Source of the DNA: JACKNG01 sp040220855
GTDB taxonomy: Bacteria > Pseudomonadota > Gammaproteobacteria > Ga0077536
Reading direction: 5' to 3'
DNA length: 64,000 bases
Assembly (NCBI GenBank): GCA_040220855.1
Contig: JAVJVZ010000067.1
Coordinates: 47,179 to 111,178 of the forward strand
The notes under the pieces: generated by a model
What the model was told of the DNA's origin: nothing
What the model saw: the letters and a program-made list of their open reading frames with translations, nothing else
Database searches by the model: none
Part shown: positions 42,891 to 51,719 of the stretch, piece after piece
Numbering within the stretch: the stretch's first letter is position 1
Layout of the letters: each line of letters opens with the position of its first letter
Translations under genes and position numbers: made by a program

Positions 42891-43104
42891 GCGGTGGGGT
42901 CTTTCGGTTGGGGCCGGCACGGCGCACCGGCGTGGCGCGAAGGCCACACTATAACGAAACACGGCCGGCGCGAACCACCCGCGCTGGCATGCGTCGTCGT
43001 GCTCCGAGCCGCGCTCCGGTGCTGCCGTCAGCGGGCTCCGTCTCGCGCCGGACGGTTCCCGCGGGCTTCGCAACGGTGCGACACCTGCGGCTGGGCGCCG
43101 CTGC

Positions 43105-43154
43105 GGTGCAGGCGAGGTGCACAGTCTTGGGGCGTCATGCAAGTGAATGGTGCA
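43105..43154 (+). promoter_or_regulatory. NtrC-like enhancer half-sites
   Basis: TGCAAGTGAATGGTGCA at 43138-43154 has the spacing of an NtrC site (TGCACCA-N3-TGGTGCA): the right half is perfect and the left half keeps TGCA. Two more GGTGCA half-sites are at 43105-43110 and 43116-43121. They lie about 190-260 bp upstream of the sigma-54 promoter, a usual enhancer distance. Confidence 0.5.
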
Positions 43155-43341
43155 TAAATCTCGCTGCATCGGCGCGCACGTATCGCCGGCGGCACGGATC
43201 TCACGCGCCCGCGCGGCGCGCGTGTCCTGGCCGCACGCGAATCGACTGGAGCGGTCTATTCGCGGGAATCACTGCGCCGTCGTGCCAGCTGGTCCGGCTC
43301 GGACGATGCTGGTGCCTGCGGGCGCGCGCGTCCGTTCGTGG

Positions 43342-43358
43342 TTGGCACGCGGATTGCC
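43342..43358 (+). promoter_or_regulatory. Sigma-54 (-24/-12) promoter of the amt-GGDEF-EAL gene
   Basis: TTGGCACGCGGATTGCC matches the RpoN consensus: TTGGCACG at -24, four bases, TTGC at -12, with exactly ten bases between the GG and GC dinucleotides. It ends 52 bases before the TTG start codon. Transcription would begin near 43368. Confidence 0.75.
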
Positions 43359-43410
43359 CTGCGCACCGGGTCTCCCGGCTGACGGCCACGCCGCGAAGGG
43401 CTAGCCCGGT

Positions 43411-46400
43411 TTGAACAAGCTCGAACTCGACATCCTGTGGGTGCTCGTCGCCGCCGTCCTCGTGCTGGTCATGCAGGGCGGCTTCCTGTGCCTGGAAAGT
43501 GGCCTGACGCGAACCAAGAACGCGGTCAACGTGGCGATGAAGAACGTCGTCGACCTGACCGTCGCAGTCGTGCTGTACTGGTTGTTCGGTTTCGGGCTCA
43601 TGTTCGGCGACGACCTCGGCGGCGTGGTCGGCGCCTCCGACTTCCTGCCCGCCGTTGCCGGCAGTCCGTGGCTGGCGACGTTCTTCGTCTTCCAGGCCAT
43701 GTTCTGCGCGACTGCCGCGACCATTGTTGCGGGGGCGGTGGCGGAGCGCACGCGCTTCGATGCCTACGTCTTCATGACGGTGCTGATCACGGGTTTCATC
43801 TACCCCGTGTTCGGACACTGGGCATGGGGCGCGGCGCATACGGGCGGTGACGGCTGGCTCGGCGCCCGTGGGTTCGTCGACTTCGCCGGCTCCACCGTGG
43901 TGCACAGCGTCGGTGGCTGGGTCGCGCTCGCCGCGGTGCTCGTGATCGGGCCGCGCCGTGGACGCTTCGAGGACGGCCAGGTGCACGCGATCCCGCCGTC
44001 CAACCTGCCGCTGTGCATGCTCGGCCTGTTGCTCTTCATGGTCGGTTGGATCGGCTTCAACGGCGGTTCCACATTGGAGTTCACGCTCGCTGTTCCCGGC
44101 ATCGTCGCCAACACGCTCCTCGCCGGTGCAGTCGGTGCGAGCACTGCCGGGCTGTTGCGTTCGATCGTCCACCCGGACAGCGATGCCGCCACCGCCCTGC
44201 TCAACGGCACGCTCGCCGGACTCGTCGCCATCACCGCCGGTTGCCACGCGGTGACCGCGGTGGAAGCTGCGGCGATCGGCGCGGTCGGTGCGCTGATCAT
44301 GCTGCTGGCCGATCGCGCGCTGCTCGCCTGGCGCATCGACGACGCCGTCGGCGCCATTCCGGTGCATCTCGCCGCGGGAGCCTGGGGCACGCTCGCGGTC
44401 GGCCTGCTCGGAGACCTGGAGCGACTCGGTACCGGCCTCGATCGCACCAGCCAGGTGCTCGTGCAGTTGGAGGGCATCCTGGCCTGCGGTGTGTGGGCGT
44501 TCGGTATCGCCTTCCTCGTCCTGCGGCTGCGCGGGCCGCGACGGCCGCTGCGGGTCAGTGCCGAGGCCGAGCAACTCGGCCTGAACGTTGCCGAGCACGG
44601 CGCCCGGACGCCGCTGCTCGACCTGCTCGAGGTCATGGAGCGCCAGCAGCGCAGCGGTGACCTCGGCCTGCGTGCGCCGGTCGAGCCGTTCACCGAGGTC
44701 GGCCAGATTGCCGACAGCTACAACCGCGTGATGCAGGCGCTCGAAGCTGCAACCGTCCAGACCAAGCAAATCGTGCGCGATATCCGTGACGGCATCATCA
44801 CCTTCACGCGCGATGGCATCCTCACCAGTCTCAATCCGGGTGCGGCCAAGCTGCTCTGCCTCGATCCGCAGCTGGCCATCGGCAAGCCGCTCGAGACCGT
44901 GCTGCGCGATGGCGGCATCAGCGGAGACATTGCCGGGCTCGCCGATGGCCGCACCGTCGGCGCCGCCGCGCGGCGCAGCGTCGAGCTCGCGCGCGTCAGT
45001 GCGCCCGGCGAGCGCGCGGTGCTCGAGATGACCGCGTTCGAGACGCTCGTCGACGGCGACCGCGCCTACACCGCGCTGGTGCGCGACATCACCGAGCGCC
45101 GCCTCTTCGAGGACCAGCTGTTCCGTGAAAAGGAGCTCGCCCAGGTCACCCTCGAGTCGCTCGGCGAAGGGGTCATCACGACCGACGCCGGCGGACGCGT
45201 GACCTACCTCAACCCGGTTGCCCAGGCCATTACCGGCCATACCCAGCTACATGCACGGCTGCGGCCGCTCAGCGAACTGCTGCAGTTCTGCGACGAGGAG
45301 ACCGGCGAGCGCGTGGTGTTCGGTGCTGGCGGCCAGGACGTCTGGCGGGTCGAACGGCACGACGCGCTGGTTCTCAGGCGCAAGGACGGCACCGAAGTGG
45401 TGGTCAGCCTCAATGCAGCGCCGATTCGCGACCGCGAGTTCGTGCCCATTGGCGTCGTCATCGTTTTCCAGGACGTCTCCAAGGCGCGCGAACTGGAGCG
45501 CCAGCTCAGTTACCAGGCGTCACACGACGCCGTCACCGGACTGATCAACCGGCGCGAGTTCGAGCGGCGTCTGCGCGAGATGATGGCGCAGGCGCGCACC
45601 GACCAGGGGCACCACGTGCTGTGCTATGTCGATCTCGATCAGTTCAAGCTGGTCAACGATACCTGCGGGCACAATGCCGGCGACGAGCTGCTGCGCCAGC
45701 TCGGCGGCGTGCTCAGCGAGCAGCTGCGCGCCAGCGACACGCTGGCGCGCCTCGGCGGCGACGAGTTCGGCGTCATCTTCAACAGTTGCACCACCGAACG
45801 CGGCATGACGCTGGCCGACGAGCTTCGCGAGACCATCGAGCACTTCCGCTTCAAGTGGCGTGACGGCATCTTCTCGGTCGGTGCGAGCATCGGCGTGGTC
45901 GGCATCTCCGGTCACGCGGTGTCGGCGGCCGAGATCATGAGCATGGCCGATGCGGCCTGCTACGTGGCCAAGGATGCCGGGCGCAACCGCGTGCACCTGC
46001 ACCAGCCGAACGACCGCGATACCCTCGAGCGCCGTGGCCAGATGCAGTGGGCAGCGCGCATTCAGCACGCCATCGACGAAGATCGCCTGTGCCTGTATTA
46101 CCAGCCGATCGTGCCGCTCGACCCGGCACGAAGCGCCGACGTGCATTACGAGGTCTTCGTGCGCATGCTCGACGAGCACGACCGCCTGGTCCCTCCCGGT
46201 GCATTCATCCCGGCGGCCGAGCGCTACGACCTGATGACCGCCATCGATCGCTGGGTGGTGCGCAACACGCTCGCTTTCATGGGTGCGACGCAGGACGACC
46301 CGGTCAATCTCGCGATCAACCTGTCCGGCGCCTCGATCACCAACGCCGAGTTCCTTGCCAACATCAAGGCGCAGATCCTGCACTATGGCGTTGACCCGCA

Positions 46401-46803
46401 GCGCATCAGCTTCGAGGTCACCGAGACCGCCGCAATCGCGGATCTCGCCAAGGCGCGCACCTTCATCAACGAGCTCAAGCTGCTCGGTTGCCGCTTCGCG
46501 CTCGACGACTTCGGCAGCGGCCTGTCCTCATTCGGCTACCTCAAGACCCTGCCGGTCGACTTCCTGAAGATCGACGGCATCTTCGTGCGCGACCTGCTCA
46601 AGGACCCGGTCGATCGCGCGATGGTCGAATCGATCAACAACGTCGGCCACCTGATGAACCTGCAGACCATCGCCGAGTTCGTCGAGAGCGAGGCAGCCTG
46701 CGTCGCGCTGCGCGAGATCGGGGTCGACTTCGTGCAGGGCTACCACCTCGGCGAACCGCGCCCGATCGCCGAGCTGCGCGCGGTCGCGACCTGGCCGCGC
46801 TGA
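43411..46803 (+). CDS. Ammonium transporter fused to PAS-PAS-GGDEF-EAL
   Basis: An 1130-residue signalling transporter. Residues 1-375 are an Amt/Rh channel with eleven-helix pattern and both pore histidines (H165 in STVVHSVGGW, H319 in IPVHLAAGAWGT). A HAMP-like linker (about 400-455) leads to two PAS domains (455-565, 575-695), a GGDEF domain with intact GGDEF 782-786 and I-site RASD 773-776, and an EAL domain (880-1125). The EAL signature reads E914-V-F but N970, E1002, D1032, D1033 and K1053 are kept. The start is TTG, because an in-frame TAG lies nine bases upstream. It probably couples ammonium sensing to c-di-GMP turnover. Confidence 0.92.
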   Translation: MNKLELDILWVLVAAVLVLVMQGGFLCLESGLTRTKNAVNVAMKNVVDLTVAVVLYWLFGFGLMFGDDLGGVVGASDFLPAVAGSPWLATFFVFQAMFCATAATIVAGAVAERTRFDAYVFMTVLITGFIYPVFGHWAWGAAHTGGDGWLGARGFVDFAGSTVVHSVGGWVALAAVLVIGPRRGRFEDGQVHAIPPSNLPLCMLGLLLFMVGWIGFNGGSTLEFTLAVPGIVANTLLAGAVGASTAGLLRSIVHPDSDAATALLNGTLAGLVAITAGCHAVTAVEAAAIGAVGALIMLLADRALLAWRIDDAVGAIPVHLAAGAWGTLAVGLLGDLERLGTGLDRTSQVLVQLEGILACGVWAFGIAFLVLRLRGPRRPLRVSAEAEQLGLNVAEHGARTPLLDLLEVMERQQRSGDLGLRAPVEPFTEVGQIADSYNRVMQALEAATVQTKQIVRDIRDGIITFTRDGILTSLNPGAAKLLCLDPQLAIGKPLETVLRDGGISGDIAGLADGRTVGAAARRSVELARVSAPGERAVLEMTAFETLVDGDRAYTALVRDITERRLFEDQLFREKELAQVTLESLGEGVITTDAGGRVTYLNPVAQAITGHTQLHARLRPLSELLQFCDEETGERVVFGAGGQDVWRVERHDALVLRRKDGTEVVVSLNAAPIRDREFVPIGVVIVFQDVSKARELERQLSYQASHDAVTGLINRREFERRLREMMAQARTDQGHHVLCYVDLDQFKLVNDTCGHNAGDELLRQLGGVLSEQLRASDTLARLGGDEFGVIFNSCTTERGMTLADELRETIEHFRFKWRDGIFSVGASIGVVGISGHAVSAAEIMSMADAACYVAKDAGRNRVHLHQPNDRDTLERRGQMQWAARIQHAIDEDRLCLYYQPIVPLDPARSADVHYEVFVRMLDEHDRLVPPGAFIPAAERYDLMTAIDRWVVRNTLAFMGATQDDPVNLAINLSGASITNAEFLANIKAQILHYGVDPQRISFEVTETAAIADLAKARTFINELKLLGCRFALDDFGSGLSSFGYLKTLPVDFLKIDGIFVRDLLKDPVDRAMVESINNVGHLMNLQTIAEFVESEAACVALREIGVDFVQGYHLGEPRPIAELRAVATWPR

Positions 46804-46851
46804 CGGCGCCGCCTGCTATGCTGGCCGCCTCGCCGTCACGGGGACCAGCCG

Positions 46852-47244
46852 ATGCTCGAAAAGCTCAATCCGGAGGGCATCGTCGCGCCCTTCAATAACG
46901 CCTACCACCACACCGTGGTGATCCCGCCCAATGCCCGCGTCGCCTTCATCGCCGGCCAGGTCGGCTTGGACCCGCAGGGTGGGCTGCCGCCGACGCTCGA
47001 AGGGCAGGCCGAGCAGGCCTGGGTAAACCTCATGGCGGCCGTGCGCGTCGCCGGCATGGGGCCAGAAAATATCGTAAAGATAACCGCTTACCTGATAGAT
47101 GCCGACGATTACGCGGCCTTCGCGGCGGCCCGTGCCCGGCATCTCGGCGACGCCCGGCCGGCCTCCACCGCGCTGCTGGTGAAGCAGCTGTTGAAGCCCG
47201 AGTGGCGCTTCGAGATCGAAGCCGTGGCCGCCGCCCCGGCCTGA
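46852..47244 (+). CDS. RidA/YjgF-superfamily protein
   Basis: A 130-residue trimeric-type fold protein: FIAGQVGLDPQGGLPP, AEQAWVNLMAAVRVAGM and NIVKITAYLIDADDY are family features. RidA deaminates reactive enamine/imine intermediates, using an arginine in the segment before the last strand. Here that segment reads PASTALLVKQLLKPEWRFEIEAV and the arginine seems to be absent, so it probably belongs to another Rid subgroup without deaminase activity. It lies 48 bp behind the fusion transporter gene and may be read from the same transcript. Confidence 0.82.
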   Translation: MLEKLNPEGIVAPFNNAYHHTVVIPPNARVAFIAGQVGLDPQGGLPPTLEGQAEQAWVNLMAAVRVAGMGPENIVKITAYLIDADDYAAFAAARARHLGDARPASTALLVKQLLKPEWRFEIEAVAAAPA

Positions 47245-47357
47245 GCGCCCCGGTGGACGCTCGCGCCTGACGCGTAGTACCCTCGAACTCATTTTTCGCG
47301 GCCGCCGAGCCGGCCGCGCGAATCCTCAATCCCGCATACTTTCTGGGGAGCAAGATT

Positions 47358-48584
47358 ATGGAAGTTGGCGCCTTTTACCTGCCGTCCGTCGGTCACATGG
47401 ATGACATTCTGAAGGGCATGGCGGGCAAGCAGACCCACCTGTACCAGATGATGCTGCGCGAGCTCACCGAGCAGCTGCAGTACATGGACGAAAACGGCTA
47501 CTACGGCTGCGGCTTCACCGAGCATCATTTCCACGTCGAGGGCGAAGAGGTCTCGACCAACCCGGTCATCCTCGACCTCTACTTCGGCATGCAGACCAAG
47601 CGCATGAAGTTCGGTCAGCTCGGCAACGTGCTGCCCTCGCAGAACCCGATCAACCTCGCCGAGAACATCGCGATGGTGTCGCAGATGCTGCAGGGTCGCG
47701 TGTTTGCCGGCTTTGCCCGCGGTTACCAGCCGCGCTGGGTCAACGTGCTCGGCCAGCAGGTCGGACTCTCCGATCCGGCCGGCGGCGAACAGTACGAGGA
47801 ACTCAAGCGCTCGCTGTTCGAGGAGCACTTCGACATCATCATGAAGGCCTGGAAGAACGATACGTTCAGCTTCCAGGGCAAGCACTGGCAGGTGCCGACC
47901 AAGGACATCAAGTGGGCGGCAGCGGAAGTCGCGTGGAACTACGGCCAGGGCTGCAACAAGGACGGCATCATCGAGGAGATCGGCATCGCGCCGCCGACCT
48001 TCGAGAAGCAGATTCCCGATCTCTTCATGCCTTTCGCGACCTCCGAACGGTCGATCAAGTGGGGCATGGAGCGCGGCATCGTGCCGGTGACGATCATGAC
48101 CCACTACGACGTGGTCAAGGAGCACTTCCGTGCCGGCATGGAAGCGGCCAACGAAGCGGGCCTCAATTACAAGTTCGGCCAGGGCATGGCCATGAGCCGC
48201 GAGATCATCGTCGCCGAGACCGACGCCGAGGCCGAGGCCATCGCGCGCGAGGCCGGCTCGTTCATCTGGAACAACTTCTTCGTGCCGTTCGGCTTCAACG
48301 CCGCGGTGGCCGGTCCCGGCGAAGGCCCGTGGGACATGCCGGCGACGTTCGAGACCATCGCCGAACGCGGCCTGGTCATCCACGGCTCGCCGGATACCGT
48401 CAACCGCAAGCTCGAGGACCTGCTCAAGAAGCTGCCGGTCGACTACTTCTGGATGTTTATCTACAACCACATGCCACACGACAAGTGCATGAAGAGCCTG
48501 GAACTGCTGACCGAGAAGGTGTGGCCCAACTTTACCGACAAGATCGGCCGCGGCGCCCCGGCGGCGCAGAAGTCGGCCGGCTGA
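47358..48584 (+). CDS. LLM-class flavin-dependent oxidoreductase (bacterial luciferase-like)
   Basis: A 408-residue TIM-barrel enzyme. Features are the N-terminal strand MEVGAFYLPS, GFTEHHFHVEGEEVSTNP, LGNVLPSQNPINLAENIAMV and RVFAGFARGYQPRW, typical of the luciferase-like monooxygenase family. GGGGAG precedes the ATG. It ends 22 bases before a strong intrinsic terminator. Substrate unknown; alkanal, sulfonate and terpenoid oxidations occur in the family. Confidence 0.87.
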   Translation: MEVGAFYLPSVGHMDDILKGMAGKQTHLYQMMLRELTEQLQYMDENGYYGCGFTEHHFHVEGEEVSTNPVILDLYFGMQTKRMKFGQLGNVLPSQNPINLAENIAMVSQMLQGRVFAGFARGYQPRWVNVLGQQVGLSDPAGGEQYEELKRSLFEEHFDIIMKAWKNDTFSFQGKHWQVPTKDIKWAAAEVAWNYGQGCNKDGIIEEIGIAPPTFEKQIPDLFMPFATSERSIKWGMERGIVPVTIMTHYDVVKEHFRAGMEAANEAGLNYKFGQGMAMSREIIVAETDAEAEAIAREAGSFIWNNFFVPFGFNAAVAGPGEGPWDMPATFETIAERGLVIHGSPDTVNRKLEDLLKKLPVDYFWMFIYNHMPHDKCMKSLELLTEKVWPNFTDKIGRGAPAAQKSAG

Positions 48585-48606
48585 ACCGGCCCACCGTCTG
48601 ATCGAA

Positions 48607-48640
48607 CCCGCCGCCGGCGCCGCCGCGGCGGGTTTTTTTT
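48607..48640 (+). terminator. Strong Rho-independent terminator
   Basis: CCCGCCGC and GCGGCGGG form an eight-pair stem (48607-48614 with 48625-48632) followed directly by eight T residues (48633-48640). This is the clearest intrinsic terminator in the window and separates two LLM genes. Confidence 0.92.
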
Positions 48641-48668
48641 CGCCCTGCGCGACGCCCCGGAGCAGCCC

Positions 48669-49529
48669 ATGCGTTACGCGGTCTATGCGCCCAACTTCAA
48701 CGATTACGGGGAGCCGGCACGGCTGGTCGAGCTGGCTTGCGCAGCCGAAGCGGCCGGCTGGGACGGCTTCTTCGTGTGGGACCATCTCGCCTTCGAGCCG
48801 GATGGCCGCCTGCCGGTGGCCGATGCGACCGTGGTGCTGGCGGCGATTGCCCAGGCCACGGCGCGCGTGCGGTTCGGCGCCATGATCACCCCGGTCGCGC
48901 GACGCCGGCCGTGGAAGCTGTTCAAGGAGATTGCCACGCTCGATCACTTGAGCGGGGGGCGCGTGCATCTCGGCATCGGGCTCGGTGAGCCGCCCGAACT
49001 CGAGTTTGCCGCATTCGGCGAACCGGCCGGGGGGCGCGCTCGCGCCGCGCGCCTGGATGAAGGCATGGCGATTGTCGATCCGCTCATGCGCGGCGAGGCG
49101 GTGATGCATCAAGGCGACTGTTACGAGGTCGAGACGCGTCTCGCGCCGGCCACGCTGCAGCAACCGCGCGTCCCTGTGTGGGTGGCGGCGACACTGCCGG
49201 CCCGTGCCGGCGTGCGTCGCGCGGCGCGCTGGGACGGCATCTTCCCGCTTCGCGTACCCGCGAGCGCCGCCGCGGACGTGGACAGCTCGGTCGACTGGAG
49301 CGCGTGGTGGCTGGCGCCGGACGAACTGGCCGCGCTGGTCGCCGAACTACGGACGCTGCGCGGCGATCTCGATGGATTCGACGTGATAGCCAGTGGGCGC
49401 GCGGCGGCGCCCGCCGCCGCGGCAGCGATGGCCGCGGCGGGGGCGACCTGGTGGCTCGAATGGATGGATACCGCGCCGGGCAGCTTCAACACGGCGCTGG
49501 CGCGCGTGCGGCGCGGGCCGCCGCGCTGA
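48669..49529 (+). CDS. LLM-class oxidoreductase, short form
   Basis: A 286-residue luciferase-like enzyme starting MRYAVYAPNFNDYGEP, with AAEAAGWDGFFVWDHLAF, GAMITPVARRRPWKLFKE and LDHLSGGRVHLGIGLG. This pattern is usually annotated as an F420- or FMN-dependent oxidoreductase. GGAG lies just upstream of the ATG. It begins right after the terminator of the previous gene, so it must have its own promoter. The C-terminal part is Ala-rich. Substrate unknown. Confidence 0.84.
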   Translation: MRYAVYAPNFNDYGEPARLVELACAAEAAGWDGFFVWDHLAFEPDGRLPVADATVVLAAIAQATARVRFGAMITPVARRRPWKLFKEIATLDHLSGGRVHLGIGLGEPPELEFAAFGEPAGGRARAARLDEGMAIVDPLMRGEAVMHQGDCYEVETRLAPATLQQPRVPVWVAATLPARAGVRRAARWDGIFPLRVPASAAADVDSSVDWSAWWLAPDELAALVAELRTLRGDLDGFDVIASGRAAAPAAAAAMAAAGATWWLEWMDTAPGSFNTALARVRRGPPR

Positions 49530-49545
49530 GGCAGCGCTGCGACGA

Positions 49546-49574
49546 TTGGCCGGCCGCGCGGTGCGGTGTATAAG
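49546..49574 (+). promoter_or_regulatory. Promoter of the two-component operon
   Basis: TTGGCC (49546-49551) and TATAAG (49569-49574) are 17 bp apart, 60 bases before the response-regulator start codon. A sigma-70-type promoter is inferred. Confidence 0.5.
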
Positions 49575-49633
49575 GGCGACATGATCATGGGCGCCACACA
49601 TCGCGGGAAGCCGCCACGGACGGAGCGCGCAAG

Positions 49634-50317
49634 GTGAACCACGCGGGTGACGTCCTCGTCGTCGAGGATCACCACGACATCGCGGAGATGGTCTGTGACC
49701 ATCTCGAAAGTCGCGGCTACAGCGTCGATTACGCCGGCGACGGGCCGGCCGGGCTGCGCCTCGGCCGCGACCACGTCTACGATGCGGTGGTGCTCGACCT
49801 CATGTTGCCCGGCATGGACGGCCTCGAAGTATGTCGCGCGCTGCGCGCGGCGCACGTCGACGTACCGCTGCTGATGCTGACCGCCCGCGACACGCTGGGC
49901 GACAAGATCGCCGGGTTCGACTGCGGCGCGGACGACTACCTCGTCAAGCCCTTCGACCTGGAGGAGCTCGAGGTGCGCCTCCGCGCGCTGATCCGGCGAC
50001 GTCGCGGCGCTGCCGGGGACGTGCTGCGCGTGGGCGACCTCACGCTCGATCTCGGCAGCCTCAAGGTCGCACGCGCGGAGCGCGAACTCACCATCACACC
50101 CATCGGCCTCAAGATCCTGACCCTGCTCATGCAGCAGTCACCGCGCGTGGTCGACCGCCAGGCCCTCGAGCGCGCGGTGTGGGGCGACCTGCCGCCCGAC
50201 AGCGACGCGTTACGCAGCCATCTCTACGTGCTGCGCAAGACCGTCGACCGCCCCTTCGCACGCGCGCTGATTCACACCGTGCCGGGTGCCGGTGTGCGCA
50301 TCGCCGATGAGGATTGA
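49634..50317 (+). CDS. OmpR/PhoB-family response regulator
   Basis: A 227-residue regulator starting at GTG. The receiver domain has the acidic pair E11-D12, phosphoacceptor D55 in VVLDLMLPG, T84 in MLTARDT and K105 in YLVKPFD. A winged-helix DNA-binding domain of OmpR type occupies about 130-225. It overlaps the sensor kinase gene by eleven bases, so the two form a translationally coupled pair. The target genes are not evident. Confidence 0.94.
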   Translation: MNHAGDVLVVEDHHDIAEMVCDHLESRGYSVDYAGDGPAGLRLGRDHVYDAVVLDLMLPGMDGLEVCRALRAAHVDVPLLMLTARDTLGDKIAGFDCGADDYLVKPFDLEELEVRLRALIRRRRGAAGDVLRVGDLTLDLGSLKVARAERELTITPIGLKILTLLMQQSPRVVDRQALERAVWGDLPPDSDALRSHLYVLRKTVDRPFARALIHTVPGAGVRIADED

Positions 50318-51638
50318 GCGCCCGCGGCGCCTGAACGCGAGCCTGTGGCGCGCCTTCGTGCTGCAGATCGTGCTGATCAGCGCGACTGCCATCGCCGGCG
50401 TCTACCTTGCCGAGTTCGCCATCCGCGAGCTGCTCATCGTCTCCGCGCTGAAACGGGAAGCGGACTACTTCTGGGCACGTCGCAAGATTTCGGCCGACAC
50501 GCCGGCGCCGAATACCAACACGCTCATTGGCTATGTGTTCGATGCGGGTAGCGAGCTCCCGGACGAGTTCGCCGGTCTCGGGCGCGGCATCCACGATGTC
50601 ACGACACCGATCGGCGAGTCGGTGGTACACGTCAGCGAGCACGCTGGTGCGCGGCTCTACCTGGTGTTCGACGCCAACAACGTGAAAGAGCTCGCGACCT
50701 ACTTCGGGCTCGCGCCCCTGGCCCTGCTGCTGGTGGTACTGTACTCCTCGGCCTGGGTCGCCTACCGCATCACGCAGCGCGCGGTATCACCGGTGATCCG
50801 CCTCGCGCGCAGCGTGCGCGACATCGACCTCGAGACCCCGGACCTCGCCGCCCTGCTGGCCGACGTCCAGCAGCGCGGCGGCAATGCCGAGATCGAGGTG
50901 CTCACCAACGCACTGCGTCACCTGCTCGGACGCGTCGATCGGTTCATCGAGCGCGAACGCCTGTTCACGCGCGAGGCGAGCCACGAACTGCGCAGTCCGC
51001 TGACCGTCATTCGCATGGCCAGCGAGAAGCTGCTCGGACGAGGCGATCTCGATGCACCCGCGCGTGCGCTGGTCGAAAAGATGCGCCGCGCCGCGCTCGA
51101 CATGGAGGAACTCACCGAGATCCTGCTGCTGCTGGCGCGCGAGCACGAGGGGGCGCTCGTCAAGGAACGCGTCAACGTCAACTACATCATGCACCAGGAG
51201 TTCAATCGCTGCGTGATGATCTACGGTCACAAGCCGCTCACCCTGCGTTTTGTCGAGACCCATCGCGTGCACGTCGAGAGCACCCCGCGGATCCTCGCCA
51301 TCGTGCTTGGCAACCTGCTGCGCAACGCCTGCGCGTACACCGAGCGCGGCACCGTCGAGGTCTGCGTCAGCGAGCACGGCGTGCGCATCAGCGACAGCGG
51401 CGTCGGCATGAGCAAGGAGCACCTCGGCGCGGTGTTCTCGCCGGCGCTCGCCCGCCAGCATGCACGCGGCAACGGCATCGGGCTCAGTATCGTCAAGCGC
51501 ATCAGCGAACGCTTCGACTGGACGCTCGATATCGAGAGCGAGCCGTCCCGGGGTACCACGGTGACGGTGGTGCCGGGCGCGGCCGAGGTCGAACCCCTCG
51601 CAGAAGACGTGGCCACACCGCGTCGCGTGACTGGTTGA
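50307..51638 (+). CDS. Sensor histidine kinase, partner of the OmpR-type regulator
   Basis: A 443-residue membrane kinase. Helices at about 16-36 and 132-152 bracket a roughly 95-residue periplasmic sensor; a HAMP-like linker follows, then the dimerisation domain with H226 in ASHELRSP, and a GHKL domain with NLLRNACAYTERG, DSGVGMS and GNGIGLSIVKR. The start overlaps the end of the regulator gene. The F box is weak. The signal is unknown; the neighbouring htpX gene suggests envelope stress, but this is only context. Confidence 0.93.
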   Translation: MRIERPRRLNASLWRAFVLQIVLISATAIAGVYLAEFAIRELLIVSALKREADYFWARRKISADTPAPNTNTLIGYVFDAGSELPDEFAGLGRGIHDVTTPIGESVVHVSEHAGARLYLVFDANNVKELATYFGLAPLALLLVVLYSSAWVAYRITQRAVSPVIRLARSVRDIDLETPDLAALLADVQQRGGNAEIEVLTNALRHLLGRVDRFIERERLFTREASHELRSPLTVIRMASEKLLGRGDLDAPARALVEKMRRAALDMEELTEILLLLAREHEGALVKERVNVNYIMHQEFNRCVMIYGHKPLTLRFVETHRVHVESTPRILAIVLGNLLRNACAYTERGTVEVCVSEHGVRISDSGVGMSKEHLGAVFSPALARQHARGNGIGLSIVKRISERFDWTLDIESEPSRGTTVTVVPGAAEVEPLAEDVATPRRVTG

Positions 51639-51719
51639 ATGCCCGACCGGCGCCCCCATCTGTCGAGCTGGTGCGTTCGCGCGCCGGCGTATTCCCGTTC
51701 AACGGAGTGAGTCCCGTCC

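Larger units (their letters stand above)
42891..43410. other. 520-bp intergenic control region between cbbQ-like and amt-GGDEF-EAL genes
   Basis: No credible gene is present; the open frames are arginine-rich shadows. On the cbbQ side a minus-strand -10-like TATAGT lies at 42953-42948. On the other side are GGTGCA half-sites, an NtrC-like palindrome and a sigma-54 promoter, described separately. The gap is the longest in the window. Confidence 0.75.

Noticed and set aside
42875..43414. A 179-codon frame in the 520-bp gap
   Set aside because: Arg/Cys-rich composition, no ribosome site, and it overlaps the regulatory elements.
43201..45240. A 679-codon open frame antisense to the Amt fusion gene
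   Set aside because: Charged repetitive composition opposite a membrane channel; it would also destroy the sigma-54 promoter logic.
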